DNA from: Saposhnikovia divaricata
Taxonomy: Eukaryota > Streptophyta > Magnoliopsida > Apiales > Apiaceae
Direction: 5' to 3'
NCBI GenBank assembly: GCA_036435485.1
Contig: CM071596.1
Span: 140,808,501 to 140,872,500 of the forward strand
Length of the DNA stretch: 64,000 nt
The notes under the pieces are model-generated. The model saw only the letters and a program-made list of their open reading frames with translations, was not told the origin of the DNA and ran no database searches. Position numbers and translations under genes: made by a program. The first letter of the stretch is position 1. Each line of letters begins with the position of its first letter. Positions 11,923 to 24,265 of this stretch are shown here, piece by piece.

Positions 11923-12153
11923 TATTATACTTAAATAAAGTAAACCGAATCGGTTTTACTGAAAAAAATAGACAAATAGGAAAGGTAACGTATTTTAGCT
12001 GAAAAAGGTAATTGGTTAATTTTTAGTAATTATAATATTTTATTTTATTAAATAGAATTGCTCATAGTGTTTTTAGAAAAGAAAAAGTTTAGTTAGATAA
12101 ACAGTATTTTACGTGAAAAGGGAAATTGATTAGTTATTGAAAAATAAAAAAAG

Positions 12154-15100
12154 TGTAACGGCCCCAAATCCGGGTCAGGAGATTTGGTCATTACCTGAGA
12201 ATCCTCAAAATAACATCACCACTTTAATAAAACATTATTCTGTGTAATTGTCAAAAATTGAAATATAATCTCTGTGACCCAAACAATCCAAGATCTTTTA
12301 GGTTATAGTGCTAGAAACAAGAATCCAAATTTCATAAAATAGCAACTTTCTTCTTTACCACATTCTCTTAGATCAAAACTTAAATCACTGGTATGACTTC
12401 GATAAGAAGTATACCAGGGTAACTAATCTAATACATAATAATAACTATCAGAGTTAAACTAAATAAAATAGACCTTACACTGGATCAGGACATCCCGCGT
12501 CAAGTAATCTTCAAGATAGCATCTGCTTCTTCTCTCTTTGAACTGTGCGAATATGTCTCGCCAAGCTACCTTACTCGAGTTCTCAGCTATCATGAAATGT
12601 CACAGTAATACTGCTTTCATCTTCTATCTTACGGCGTCACAATCTTTTAATTTGATCATTATTTGGTTCAACGCTCTTGCGGTTGCCACGAGTCTAATTC
12701 GCCGATATCGAGCTTGCGCGTCAATTCCAATATCAAACATAAGACAATACTTTAGTCTCTAGACGACAATTATAATATTCTATAAACGCTTATAAACTCA
12801 ACTCGAACGTATTCACCATGCTTCAATTAATAACTCTCGAATCAATATCTATGTAATATAGACAACTAACATAGTGAATATCCAAATCAAAATTGTTATC
12901 GTCGATACCTAACATCTTACTCTGTTCTCTCCTTTAAAATAGGGTATTCTCTTCAGAATCTCTGAATGAAATCTACCTGATTAAATAGTACATCTCGATA
13001 CGGACGTGTCCATATATTATACGTAAATTTCCGAGTTCAGGAAGTATTTTCATTAATTAAAATACTCTTGGCTCCTTAGAAATAACAATTTAATAATCCA
13101 TTTTCTAGTAAAATCCATAACTCCATTGATCTTCATCGTTAATCAAAATAAAAATCTCCATAAAACTTCTAATATTATCCCAAAGCCAAATAAAATTACT
13201 TCTTCCAAAAATCAAACCTCCCACCATTTAAAAGAATTCCCCAAAGTCTCCATTTTAATTAATTTCCGAATTTAATATCTACTTCATCCCATTACTCCTA
13301 CCAACCTAAATATCTTAGAAATTACTACATTTCCTGCTTGATGTAATAACCAAATTTTAAAACTTTTCACCATATCCATTATTTAATATAATTCAACCAA
13401 ATCTCCAAATTGCACAAAGTAATTTAATAAATCATTTTATTCTATTCATAAAATAAAATTCATATCTCCATTTTTACTCCTCATAAAATTATCCAAAAAT
13501 TATCATAATATTCCTCATAAAATCCTTTAGCCAAATAAATTACAATTTCCAAAATCCAACTTCCCCAATATTTTATAAAATCATCCTAAGTCATATCTTT
13601 TATTAATTTAAAAAAAAAAATTAAACTAATATCAGAAAATCCATTTCATCACCTAATAAACTAATCAAATACTATGTCATTTTCTCAATTTATCCATAAA
13701 TTCTCAAAAACAAACTCTTCTCCAATTATCAACTAAAAATTCCCAAAATTTACTCTAAACATTCAATTAATAAAATAAAAATATAGTCTTACACAAGGGT
13801 GGTGGCTTCCCCGTTACTCTAGCTCTCTCTGTCTCTGTTTTTCTCCTGCCTCCTTCAATCTCCATCTCCCTCTCGGTCTACTCTCTTTCTCTCGGCTTCT
13901 CAGCCTTACAACACAAGCTCACACACCTGGATACACACTCACATATGCACACCCAGACTTGACTTCCTTCTTCCTCTTCTCCCCTTTAACTTTCGAACTC
14001 TCTCTTGGACACTCACATACACTGCATACCCATCTCACAGACATACACCAACCCCGATATAGACACACACAGAGGACACCCGAGGCACACAAACCTCCAC
14101 ACAATTTGTTACTTCCACCTCCTCTTCTCCATTCTCCATCTCTCACTTCTCACCTCCTTCTTCATCTCTCTTCACTCGTTCCCCCTCTTCTCCAAATACA
14201 ACTTTCTGCAAACCACCATCACAGCCTACAAGCTTCCCTGGTATACCCACACACGTGCACACACTATATCCTCACACACGCACATGATTAATGTAACACC
14301 CCCCTTACACAACTCGTCTTCATCACTGTTGTAGTACAGAAATGGAACCATAAGCATAGAGAAAGCTCATGGCAACGAGATAGAACAAAACTGGAACTGC
14401 AGTTTAGCCTTGCCACGTAGCCACACGGAAACTAACCGACTTGTGTATAGGATGACAGTGAATAAAGCCGTGGAGGTATATACCAGCTTGACAGAGGCAG
14501 AAGAAGGTGAAAGATGAGTAGTTAGAGTTGCAGACTGATGAAGAAACCGGAACACTACATGCCGAGTATTCTTAACAACGAACAAGAGAAGAAGATGCTA
14601 GGGTGGTTAGTCAGTTTCCTAGGTGAACTACTAGCCATTTACATACAAGCAAATACCGGCTATGTCTATGAGTTATGGTCAGGAACGAAGGTTATATACA
14701 GGTTTGCAGAGCTTTGCACCAACTGTAACAGCACAACAAAGCCTTTTACTTGGTAAACAACGATGAGTTTACATAGTTAACCAGGTGGAAAGAAGAAAAA
14801 AAGAATGGTATAAATATATAGGATAAAGAGCATGGGTACGTGCAGGCGTGCGGTCTATAAGTTTGATGCAAGAAAGAAACAAGAAGACAAGCATAATAAA
14901 GGTATTCCATGTATAAGAAACATCCGACCAGGGAAACAAACATGGAGTCTAAATTGTAGAAAATAACTCTTGATATTGTGAAAAGAGGAGACAAAGAATC
15001 TCAAGAATTTCATGGGAGACTGCATGCGTATGACATAAATGTTGGCCACGTACCATACAAACAATTATATACTCATCTCTTTTCAACAATACCCGCATTT

Positions 15101-15472
15101 CTGATTTTTAACGAACAATTTCAGAATAAATATTATTGAAAAATTACCAAAACATTTTTAAAATTCAAAGTATATTATAAAACTAATAACATAAAATTTT
15201 TGAGATTTTTTTAGAACGTTCCTGAATTTTATACGTAATTTAGAAGTTAATTGCGTCCAGAAAACATTTAAAAATCACACTTTTACAAAAATGACATTTT
15301 TATATTTTTGAAAAGTCCCACAAATAATTATAATAATTATGAGGCCTTAAAAAGAATTTTTTCAAAACAATTTTATATTTTTTTTCACAAATCGTATTCC
15401 TACTTTTTATGGAAAAACCAATAAAGTATTTGAATGATAAAAATAATGATTATAAAATCTCGGGTTGTTACA
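12154..15472 (-). repeat. 3' LTR of Tekay-like LARD
   Basis: 3,319 bp, from TGTAACGGCCCC to GGGTTGTTACA on the plus strand; it is the 3' LTR in element orientation. It contains a pyrimidine-rich tract (13800-14200) that is open in several frames by composition only. Confidence 0.9.
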
Positions 15473-15491
15473 GTCTACCCCCCTTAAAAGG
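15473..15491 (-). promoter_or_regulatory. Polypurine tract of LARD
   Basis: On the minus strand, CCTTTTAAGGGGGGTAGAC sits immediately before the 3' LTR start TGTAACAACCC. It is the expected plus-strand primer. Confidence 0.8.
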
Positions 15492-16399
15492 ATTCCGTCC
15501 TCGGAATCTACTGAGAGAAATCACTAAGGTTTCTTTTTGCCAACTTCTCAATTCTGAACTTTCTATGATTTTCTATATAGGACAATTCTGGACAACTCGG
15601 GTTGTACCAATATATGATCATGCTCTCTTATGAGCTTATTCTTTGAGATTAGACATCCTCTCCTTTGAAACAAGAAATATAATACTCGTCCACACTTATC
15701 TCCTTTGACTAGTCAATTCCCTTCCAGTCAACTCATTCATATAAGTCATTAATGCCAACACAATCATTTTATTCCCTATTCAAGGCTCTAATTCCTGATG
15801 AAATTCTTAGAAACAAACTGCTTATCTCTATACTGCTTCTCTCAGGTTATCCCATTCCGTTCCTAAAACTTTTATATTTGACAATTGGTATCCGCATCCA
15901 AATTCTTATAATATTCTATCTACTATATCCACAATGAAATATATAATAAACAGGTGTCCATAGACAAACCTTCCACAATGATAACAATCACATTCCTATT
16001 ATATCCGTTATCACTCTATTTTCGATTTTAATTGAATTAGTAATCTCGTATTCTTGTTACCTGTTCCTTATCTATACCATGCTCTCCGAAGTATCGAATC
16101 TTGTACATGTGTTGTCGGTCTAATGCGTAATCCCATTTGAAAAGCAGTTTCTGTTTTAACATCAATTCCTTAAACTTGATCAACCCCTTCTCTGTCGACG
16201 TGAAGGTATATTAGACCACTTAGAAGGTCATCATGTCTGTCTTTACTTCTTTCAATCAATGATAACTTTAGGAATCATGAGGGTTTATAACAAAATGAAT
16301 CGTATATGCAAAGCTCATCTTCAATTGAAGTATAATTGATCGTCAAATAAAATATGGTGCTTGCAAAACAAGGAGGAGCAAAATGAAGGTTAAATATCC

Positions 16400-16735
16400 T
16401 TAGACGATCTTACACCAAACACATGCCAGTAATCGTATTTTGCATCTTGTTTGTAGCCTTTTCGTACTCTCTATAATTCTCGTTAAATAGTTAAAATCAT
16501 AGAAGAAACTTCTAGAAGGTACATGCGGATATCTAGGTGGCGTCTTCCTAACTAGTAGCTCCGGTTGCCCAATTAGCTCATGCGGCTCCGAATCAGCTGG
16601 TTCGTCCATAGCCAAATCTTCGGATGAATCGAACCCCAACTCACGCGATATGTCTGGATACCTAATAACTTCACAACACTCGTCATCCGAACTAAACTCT
16701 TCTTCTGCACGAGCTAAGTTTATCGATACCCTACA
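16400..16735 (-). CDS. Acidic open frame of unknown function inside LARD
   Basis: A minus-strand frame of about 110 codons without a clear ATG start. Upstream of the annotated frame at 16639 the same frame stays open to about 16735, adding NLARAEEEFSSDDECCEVIR and YPDISREL. The middle reads SSEDLAMDEPADSEPHELIG, then RKTPPRYPHVPSRSFFYDF. It is rich in Asp/Glu and Pro and has no zinc knuckle, DTG/DSG or YxDD motif. I do not recognise it. It could be a relic of a Gag or Gag-Pol spacer, or chance. It is the only long non-repetitive open frame in the LARD interior. Confidence 0.3.
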   Translation of the reverse strand, partial: CRVSINLARAEEEFSSDDECCEVIRYPDISRELGFDSSEDLAMDEPADSEPHELIGQPELLVRKTPPRYPHVPSRSFFYDFNYLTRIIESTKRLQTRCKIRLLACVWCKIV

Positions 16736-17319
16736 TCATCGTCAACTCGTAATAATCTCTACAGATTCCACAGTAGACATCTTCAGCCGCGAGAAGTTCT
16801 GTCCAGTTCAGCCTAAAAATCTCAAGTGAGCACGTCATCTCGACTCATAATAGTCTTTTCTTTAATTCCTCGAAACTTTCTTAGTCATCACGCATCCGTT
16901 CACGTAAAGCTTTATTATACAATCACAGCCAAAACAAATACAACATTCTTCTTACCTCTATTCGAAAGACTCATTGTTCTCACATTTCACTGTTAGAAAC
17001 ATTATAATAATAACCAACGGTGAGTACATAAAATGTTTGGCAAGTTCATTATCCCAAATCTTATACAAGAAAATTTTATAACTCGACGATAATGAAAGAT
17101 AATGCTAGAACAAAAAGGAAACTCATAGAATTTCCAATAATGAAAGCCGTATAGTCAACTTCTCAAAATTTGTGAGAATATAGAAAAATTCTTTCAAAAT
17201 CTCTGATAACTCAAGGAATTCAAATCATCTCAACCACAAGATCATTAGAAATGAACTTCTCAACAATTTCAAGAATTTCAAGAAAATCATCAACTTATTT
17301 GGCAGCTCAGAATTTAAGA

Positions 17320-18260
17320 AATGATTACTGGTCTTCCACCGCTCGGTGTCCCCCATGGTGCGATCAACTACTATGTCTCAAGGTACCGTCCTCCTGTGAT
17401 ACCCCACCCAACCTGATCAGGGCTATGATGTGGTACCACCAAATTTTCTCTCTGCTAGCATAAAATGGGTTGTCGTTTTCAACCCTGGCAACATTAATGC
17501 CAAAATAATTATTCGCATTCACGATACCCCATAGCGCGATCAACCGCTGTGTCTCAAGTACCACTATATCACTTTGCTAGCAAAAAGTTGGTTGAAAAGT
17601 CAACCTGAAATATTTCTCTTTCGATACCACGAGTTCATTCCTCGTGTTGATCTGAAAGAACACCCATGGGCCATCTCCCATGTTGACCAGTTGATTATAA
17701 GATTATTCTTCCGAATAAAAATTGATTGATTTGGATTCCTATTCACTTCTGGCCAATCTAAACTTTGTATGAGACCGACCTGAACAATAGGCCGTCACAA
17801 TATTTTCAAAAGAATTTAATTTATTATATTGACACGAACAATATGTCAATTCTAGACAATAAAGTAACAACCTTGAACAAGAAAGGTTCACTGATTAGAA
17901 TAAATCCTGTGGAGTCGTCTTGAAATAATAAAAACGACTCGATTCAAAAATAAAACTTCCAAATACGCTAGAGTAGGTATTTTTAGAGGGAATTCTGACG
18001 ATAAGATGTTCTTCTGTTCTCTATTCTGAATGTATCTATTTTGATTCGAACAATGAATCAAATTTGAATATTGAAGCAAAACTTATCGGACCTGAATAAT
18101 AGATCCGATTGAAGTCAATAAAATTTAAACTACCTCGATATATGAGCGTAGTTATAACTGAAATATTCTTTAAGGGTCATCTCGAACAAATAAGATGCCC
18201 TAGATTTCAATCTAAGTACGTTCTCTGAATTTATCAAGATTTTGGGAAAGCAACTGAATA
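17320..18260 (-). repeat. LARD internal segment shared with the solo LTR at 38499-44383
   Basis: The reverse complement of this segment aligns by eye with 43000-43860. Shared strings include CTCGATATATGAGCGTAGTTATAACTGA, TCGGACCTGAATAATAGATCCGA and GTTGATCGC...GGGGTATC. It is non-coding. Confidence 0.75.
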
Positions 18261-18952
18261 ATTTTCAACAATTTTAACAAAGTAGACACTTCAAGAAGTT
18301 TAACTTGATTATCAAGGGTAAAATAAATAAATGTTACCATTTTAATAAATGATCCGAACTATGAACCATTGCCCAATGTCAAGAAATGTAGTTGAATTTG
18401 AGGGATAAATTCAACTGGTAGAAATAAATATTTAGCTATCTCGAAACAATAAAACAAGTCTCAGCCGAATCAACTTAAAGAGTCGTCCCGATCAATGAGA
18501 CCGACTAATATTTTTAAATGTCACCTTCCTCACAAAAAGGATTTTTTTTTACTCTTTGATAGATAAAATCAATCCAACATTCGAAGCAAATATTTGAGTG
18601 CCCAAAAATTTCACCACAAATTTTCACCACTATGATAAAATCCTTGAGAACAATAATGTTCACAGAAATCTCATAAATTCTTTTGAAGATAATGGATAAA
18701 ATGAACTTGCCTCAGTCTTTGTGCTTGCTCAAACCACTTAAGACTTACTCTCTAAAAATTCGTAGTAGACACCTACAGTCGCAAGGTGTTTTATCTAATT
18801 TAGCACAACCATCTCACGCGAACACTCAATTCTTAATATACTAATCGGTACTATATCCCATAGTCCAACATGAACTCTATATGAGCTCAGACGTTCCTTA
18901 CTTAGCTATACACACTTCCTACTCACTCTCGTTTCTAGTTTATTATAACCTC

Positions 18953-18964
18953 GCTCTGATACCA
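18953..18964 (-). promoter_or_regulatory. Primer-binding site (tRNA-iMet type) of LARD
   Basis: The minus strand reads TGGTATCAGAGC, three bases inside the 5' LTR. It is complementary to the 3' end of initiator tRNA-Met, the common plant LTR-retrotransposon primer. It fixes the element orientation. Confidence 0.92.
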
Positions 18965-18967
18965 TTC

Positions 18968-21900
18968 TGTAACGCCCCTAAATCCGGGTCAAGAGATTTG
19001 GTCGTTACTTGAGAATCCTCAAAATAACATCACCACTTTAATAAAACATTATTCTGTGTAATTGTCAAAAATTGAAATATAATCTCTGTGACCCAAACAA
19101 TCCAAGATCTTTTAGGTTATATTGCTAGAAACAAGAATCCAAACTCCATAAAATAGCAACTTTCTTCTTTACCACATTCTCTTAGATCAAAACTTAAATC
19201 ACTGGCATGACTTCGATAAGAAGTATACCAGGGTAACTAATCTAATACATAATAATAACTATCAGAGTTAAACTAAATAAAATAGACCTTACACTGGATC
19301 AGGACATCCCGCGTCAAGTAATCTTCAAGATAGCGTCTGCTTCTTCTCTCTTTGAACTGTGCGAATATGTCTCGCCAAGCTACCTTACTCGAGTTCTCAG
19401 CTACCATGAAATGTCACAGTAATACTGCTTTCATCTTCTATCTTACGGCGTCACAATCTTCTAATTTGATCATTATTTGGTTCAACGCTCTTGCGGTTGC
19501 CACGAGTCTAATCCGCCGATATCGGGCTTGCGCGTCAATTCCAATATCAAACATAAGACAATACTTTAGTCTCTAGACGACAATTATAATATTCTATAAA
19601 CGCTTATAAACTCAACTCGAACGTATTCACCATGCTTCAATTAATAACTCTCGAATCAATATCTATGTAATATAGACAACTAACATAGTGAATATCCAAA
19701 TCAAAATTGTTGTCGTCGATACCTAACATCTTACTCTGTTCTCTCCTTTAAAATAGGGTATTCTCTTCAGAATCTCTGAATGAAATCCACCTGATTAAAT
19801 AGTACATCTCGATACGGTCGTGTCCATATATTATACGTAAATTTCCGAGTTCAGGAAGTATTTTAATTAATTAAAATACTCTTGGCTCCTTAGAAATAAC
19901 CATTTAATAATCCATTTTCTAGTAAAATCCATAACTCCATTGAACTTCATCGTTAATCAAATAAAAATCTCCATAAAACTTCTAATATTATCCCAAAGCC
20001 AAATAAAATTACTTCTTCCAAAAATCAAACCTCCCACCATTTAAAAGAATTCCCCAAAGTCTCCATTTTAATCAATTTCCGAATTTGATATCTACTTCAT
20101 CCCATTACTCCTACCACTCCTAAATATCTTAGAAATTACTACATTTCCTCCTTGATTTAATAACCAAATTTCAAAACTTTCACCATATCCATTATTTAAT
20201 ATAATTCAACCAAGTCTCCAAATTGCACAAAGTAATTTAATAAATCATTTTATTCTATTCTTAAAATAAAATTCATATCTCCATTTTTACTCCTCATAAA
20301 ATTATCCAAAAATTATCATAATATTCCTCATAAAATCCTTTAGCCAAATAAATTACAATTTCCAAAATCCAACTTCCCCACTATTTTATAAAATCATCCT
20401 AAGTCATATCTTTTATTAATTTAAAAAAAAAATTTAAACTAATATCAGAAAATCCATTTCATAACCTAATAAACTAATCAAATACTATGTCATTTTCTCA
20501 ATTTATCCATAAATTCTCAAAAACAAACTCTTCTCCAATTATCAACTAAAAATTCCCAAAATTTACTCTAAACATTCAATTAATAAAATAAAAATATAGT
20601 CTTACACAAGGGTGGTGGCTTCCCCGTTACTCTAGCTCTCTCTGTCTCTGTTTTTCTCCTGCCTCCTTCAATATCCATCTCCCTCTCAGTCTACTCTCTT
20701 TCTCTCGGCTTCTCAGCCTTACAACACAAGCTCACAACCTGGATACACACTCACATATGCACACCCAGACTTGGACACTCACATACACTGCATACCCATC
20801 TCACGGACATACACCAACCTCGATATAGACACACACAGAGGACACCCGAGGCACACAAACCTCCACACAATTTATTACTTCCACCTCCTCTTCTCCATTC
20901 TCCATCTCTCACTTCTCACCTCCTTCTTCATCTCTCTTCACTCGTTCCCCCTCTTCTCCGAATACAACTTTCTGCAAACCACCATCACAGCCTACAAGCC
21001 TCCCTGGTATACCCACACACGTGCACACGCTATATCCTCACGCACGCACATAATTAATGTAACACCCCCTTACACAACTCGTCTTCATCATTGTTGTAGT
21101 ACAGAAATGGAACCATAAGCATAGAGAAAGCTCATGGCAACGAGATAGAACAAAACTGGAACTGCAGTTTAGCCTTGACACGTAGCCACACGGAAACTAA
21201 CCGACTTGTGTATAGGATGACAGTGAATAAAGCCGTGGAGGTATATACCAGCTTGACAGAGGCAAAAGAAGGTGAAAGATGAGTAGTTAGAGTTGCGGAC
21301 TGATGAAGAAGCCGGAACACTACATGCCGAGTATTCTTAACAACGAATAAGAGAAGAAGATGCTAGGGTGGTTAGTCAGTTTCCCAGGTGAACTACTAGC
21401 CATTTACGTACAAGCAAATACCGGCTATGTCTATGAGTTATGGTCAGGAACGAAGGTTATATACAGGTTTGCAGAGCTTTGCACCAACTGTAACAGCACA
21501 ACAAAGCCTTTTACTTGGTAAACAACGATGAGTTTACATAGTTAACCAGGTGGAAAGAAGAAAAAAAGAATGGTATAAATATATAGGATAAAGAGCATGG
21601 GTACGTGCAGGCGTGCGGTCTTTAAGTTTGATGCAAGAAAGAAACAAGAAGACAAGCATAATAAAGGTATTCCATGTATAAGAAACATCCGACCAGGGAA
21701 ACAAACATGGAGTCTAAATTATAGAAAATAACTCTTGATATTGTGGAAAGAGGAGACAAAGAATCTCAAGAATTTCATGGGAGACTGCATGCGTATGACA
21801 TAAATGTTGGCCACGTACCATACAAACAATTATATACTCATCTCTTTTCAACAATACCCGTATTTCTGATTTTTAACGAACAATTTCAGAATAAATATTA

Positions 21901-22236
21901 TTGAAAAATTACCAAAACATTTTGAAAATTCAAAGTATATTATAAAACTAATAACATAAAATTTCTAAGATTTTTTTAGAACGTTTCTGAATTTTATACG
22001 TAATTTAGAAGTTAATTGCGTCCAGAAAACATTTAAAAATCACACTTTTACAGAAATGACATTTTTATATTTTTGAAAAGTCCCACAAATAATTATAATA
22101 ATTATGAGGCCTTAAAAAGAATTTTTGCAAAACAATTTTATATTTTTTTCACAAATCTTATTCCTACTTTTTATGGAAAAACCAATAAAGTATTTGAATG
22201 ATAAAAATAATGATTATAAAATCTCGGGTTGTTACA
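18968..22236 (-). repeat. 5' LTR of Tekay-like LARD
   Basis: 3,269 bp, from TGTAACGCCCCTAAATCCGGG to GGGTTGTTACA; the partner of 12154-15472. A deletion of about 40 bases relative to the partner lies in the pyrimidine-rich tract near 20770. Confidence 0.9.
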
Positions 22237-22552
22237 AAAAGGTAAGATATTTTACCTGAAAAAAGAAACATTTTACTTAAATAAAGCTACACGAACAGGT
22301 TTTACTGAAAAAAATAAAAAAAATAGAAAAGGTAATGTATTTTAGATAGAAAGGTAATTGGTTAATTATTAGTAATTATAATATTTTATTAAATAGAATT
22401 GCTCATATTTTATGTGAAAAAAGAAATTGATTAGTTATTGAAAAATAGAAAAGATAACATGTTTTACGTGAAAAAAGAAATTTGTTAGTTATTAGTAACT
22501 ATAAATAATTAAGTAAAATAACATGTACCATTAAGTAAGGGTAAATAAGTAG
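22237..22552. repeat. Diverged tandem array (right part)
   Basis: Continuation of the array interrupted by the LARD. It has the same TTTTACCTGAAAAAAGAAA, GGTTAATTATTAGTAATTATAATATT and ATTGCTCAT phrases. It ends at GTAAATAAGTAG, where Athila-family sequence starts abruptly. Confidence 0.65.
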
Positions 22553-22978
22553 TGTGCGTGAGTAGTGTTAATTAGTTGTTTTTCATTTTCATTCTCTCCG
22601 TCATCCCTTATCAGGTATTTCCTCGTTCTCCGTTACTCATTTCTCTTGCATTTGCATACATCGAGGACAATGCATGATTTAGGTATGGGGGAGGGTTTTT
22701 AGTGTAAATACGAAAATCAGAAAATCCAAAAAAATTAAAAAATGAAAAAAAAATCACAAAAAGAGTTGTAGAATTGTAAATAGTAGAGTTCTAATCTTAT
22801 TCTAGTCTTGTTAATTGATTGCTAGTTGCTTGATGCACCCTTACATGCTATGATAATCTTGTGATCCTTTAGCTTTTGATTGAGAAGTGATTTGCTAAGT
22901 TCTTGTCCACACACTTACACTAGCAAGGTGAAACTAGTAGACTTATTTGATTTGTGCAAGAAATTAGAAGGTCATGAT

Positions 22979-24265
22979 TGTTGAGTATTGAATACAGTAA
23001 AAGAATACAGAGGGGGGGGGTGAATGGATTCTTGAAATTTTCTTTGTTCTTGAATCTTTGCAACAAGATATGTATTGAGTGTGTGAGATATGTAAGTGCA
23101 GATAACAAAGACAAACACAACACAATATCACTTTAATCTAATATTTTATTAGATAAAGATTTTGCTATAATCTGTGAATACAAATGATAGTATTCTCAGC
23201 TTCGTTTTTCTTAGAGAGATATTTCTCGTGATGTATCTTGAAAAACTTATCTGCTAAGGAAGTGAGGCTGTATCCTTACAGACATGGTTACCTACTTACT
23301 ACAAATAAGGTAGGTAAAACAAACTACTTTCCAGTATGTCTATCTAATTTGAGTAAGAGTCCAAACGGCTACAGATTTGACTTTGCAAAGCCTGTTCAGA
23401 TCCACTTCTTTAGCTTCTTGTCCCTTTGTCTTATCTCTCCAAGCCTCTTTGTAGGCTTTCCAATGTGCTTTATAGTACATAGTCAAATAAAGCGACTTGG
23501 CTTGTTGCAGGTCTCTGACTTGTATAATTCTTCAGTATTTTGTCTCCAAGAATGTATTAGAGAAGTGGCTAAGTGATTGATTCGAGAACTCAAATTGACT
23601 TAATCGATAACTCTGAGTTCTCGAATAGTGTTATATTGACATGTCAAATCACTTCTCGAATAGCTCTTTTGTCTGGGACTCCTTGAGATATCGAATAGAG
23701 CATTTTGACATATCGAATCCCTGAGATGTCGAATAGCTTCTTTAGTCCTTGAGATATCGAATAGAGCATTGACTTATTGACCCTTAGAGAACTCGAATGA
23801 TGCTTTGACTTGTTGACTCCATGAGTTCTCGAATAGAGTAATAGACATATCGAATCTCTAAGATATCGAATGAGATATCGAACAGTGTATTCAGAGATAT
23901 CGAATAGTGTCTTCTGAGATATCGAATCTCTAACTTCTCGAATGCTAGACTTCTCGAATAGACAAATGTACTTCTCGAATTGGTACTTAGGCAAATTCTT
24001 CATTTCTTCAAATCCCAACTGTGATTATTTGGCAGTCTTTATCTCCATGCTTGAGGCATGAACCTTGGAACTTCTTTCAAGCATTATTCTTGACTTTATA
24101 AATACAGTAACACAACTAGAATTTGATGCCTATTACAAGTACAGAATAAATAGAAACTCTACAACTAGCGGTTCCCTCAGTTAAGAGGTCATGTAGGTAA
24201 TGCAAAGCATTACACACACTTAGGCTTGTTATTAGATGTATTCAGGCATGCCTCTGTGACTAACA
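22979..24265 (+). mobile_element. Solo LTR, probably Ty1/copia Sirevirus-like
   Basis: Starts TGTTGAGTATTG, ends GTGACTAACA, and is flanked by ATGAT on both sides (22974-22978 and 24266-24270). The homologous Athila tail at about 32429 lacks the 1,287 bp insert. A G-run followed by TGAATGGATTC near the start resembles the G-run of the Sirevirus LTR at 49241. The part 23590-23990 is a cluster of short repeats on GATATCGAAT / TTCTCGAAT. Family is inferred; boundaries are firm. Confidence 0.85.
23590..23990. repeat. Cluster of TCGAAT short repeats
   Basis: Some twenty copies of A/G-rich phrases ending TCGAAT, mostly GAGATATCGAATAG or AGTTCTCGAAT, lie at irregular spacing. A minus-strand open frame here is an artefact of this repeat. 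Confidence 0.75.

Larger units (their letters stand above)
10430..12153. repeat. Diverged tandem array, about 120-150 bp unit (left part)
   Basis: The same phrases return in order every 120-150 bases: CCGTGATATTTCTA (or CCCGTGATGTAATT), GAGATTTTAGTTAG, TTTTAGCTGAAAAAG, TAATCGGTTAATTATTAG, then a TTATTTTATTAAATA block. Copies are visible near 10420, 10560, 10680, 11145, 11280, 11740 and 12055. The array continues at 22237-22552 after the LTR element inserted at 12154. It contains a MITE (10749-11071), an (ATT)n tract, and a Helitron-like hairpin at about 11590-11630. Confidence 0.65.
15492..18952 (-). other. LARD internal region, essentially non-coding
   Basis: Between the PPT and the PBS there are no recognisable retrotransposon domains. 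The only long non-repetitive frame is the acidic one at 16400-16735. The sequence is A+T rich with scattered GTCxTCTCGAAC / GATGACCC-type repeats near 18170-18500. Confidence 0.6.
12154..22236 (-). mobile_element. Non-autonomous Tekay-like LTR retrotransposon (LARD)
   Basis: Two long LTRs (12154-15472 and 18968-22236) enclose 3.5 kb, and the whole is flanked by the duplication AAAAG (12149-12153 and 22237-22241). The primer-binding site lies next to the right LTR and the polypurine tract next to the left one, so the element reads right to left. The interior has no gag, RT or integrase that I can see, which fits a large retrotransposon derivative moved in trans. Just before the PPT the minus strand reads SEDGILLRG, close to the FEDEILLRG-type tail that ends pol in Tekay/Del chromoviruses. 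I infer derivation from that clade by loss of the coding core. The two LTRs look very similar by eye. Confidence 0.88.

Noticed and set aside
12538..12762. 74-codon frame repeated almost unchanged at 19352-19576
   Set aside because: It lies inside both LTRs of the LARD, so conservation only reflects LTR identity. No domain, and no counterpart kept open in the solo LTR at 777.
13919..14334. Several overlapping open frames on both strands, and their copies near 20771-21320
   Set aside because: Pyrimidine-rich CT/CA tract in the LTR; open by composition.
23590..23990. CRISPR-like array
   Set aside because: Spacing is irregular, repeats are short and degenerate, and the context is a plant LTR.
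23644..24018. 124-codon minus-strand frame in the solo LTR
   Set aside because: Produced by the TCGAAT short repeat cluster; no domain.
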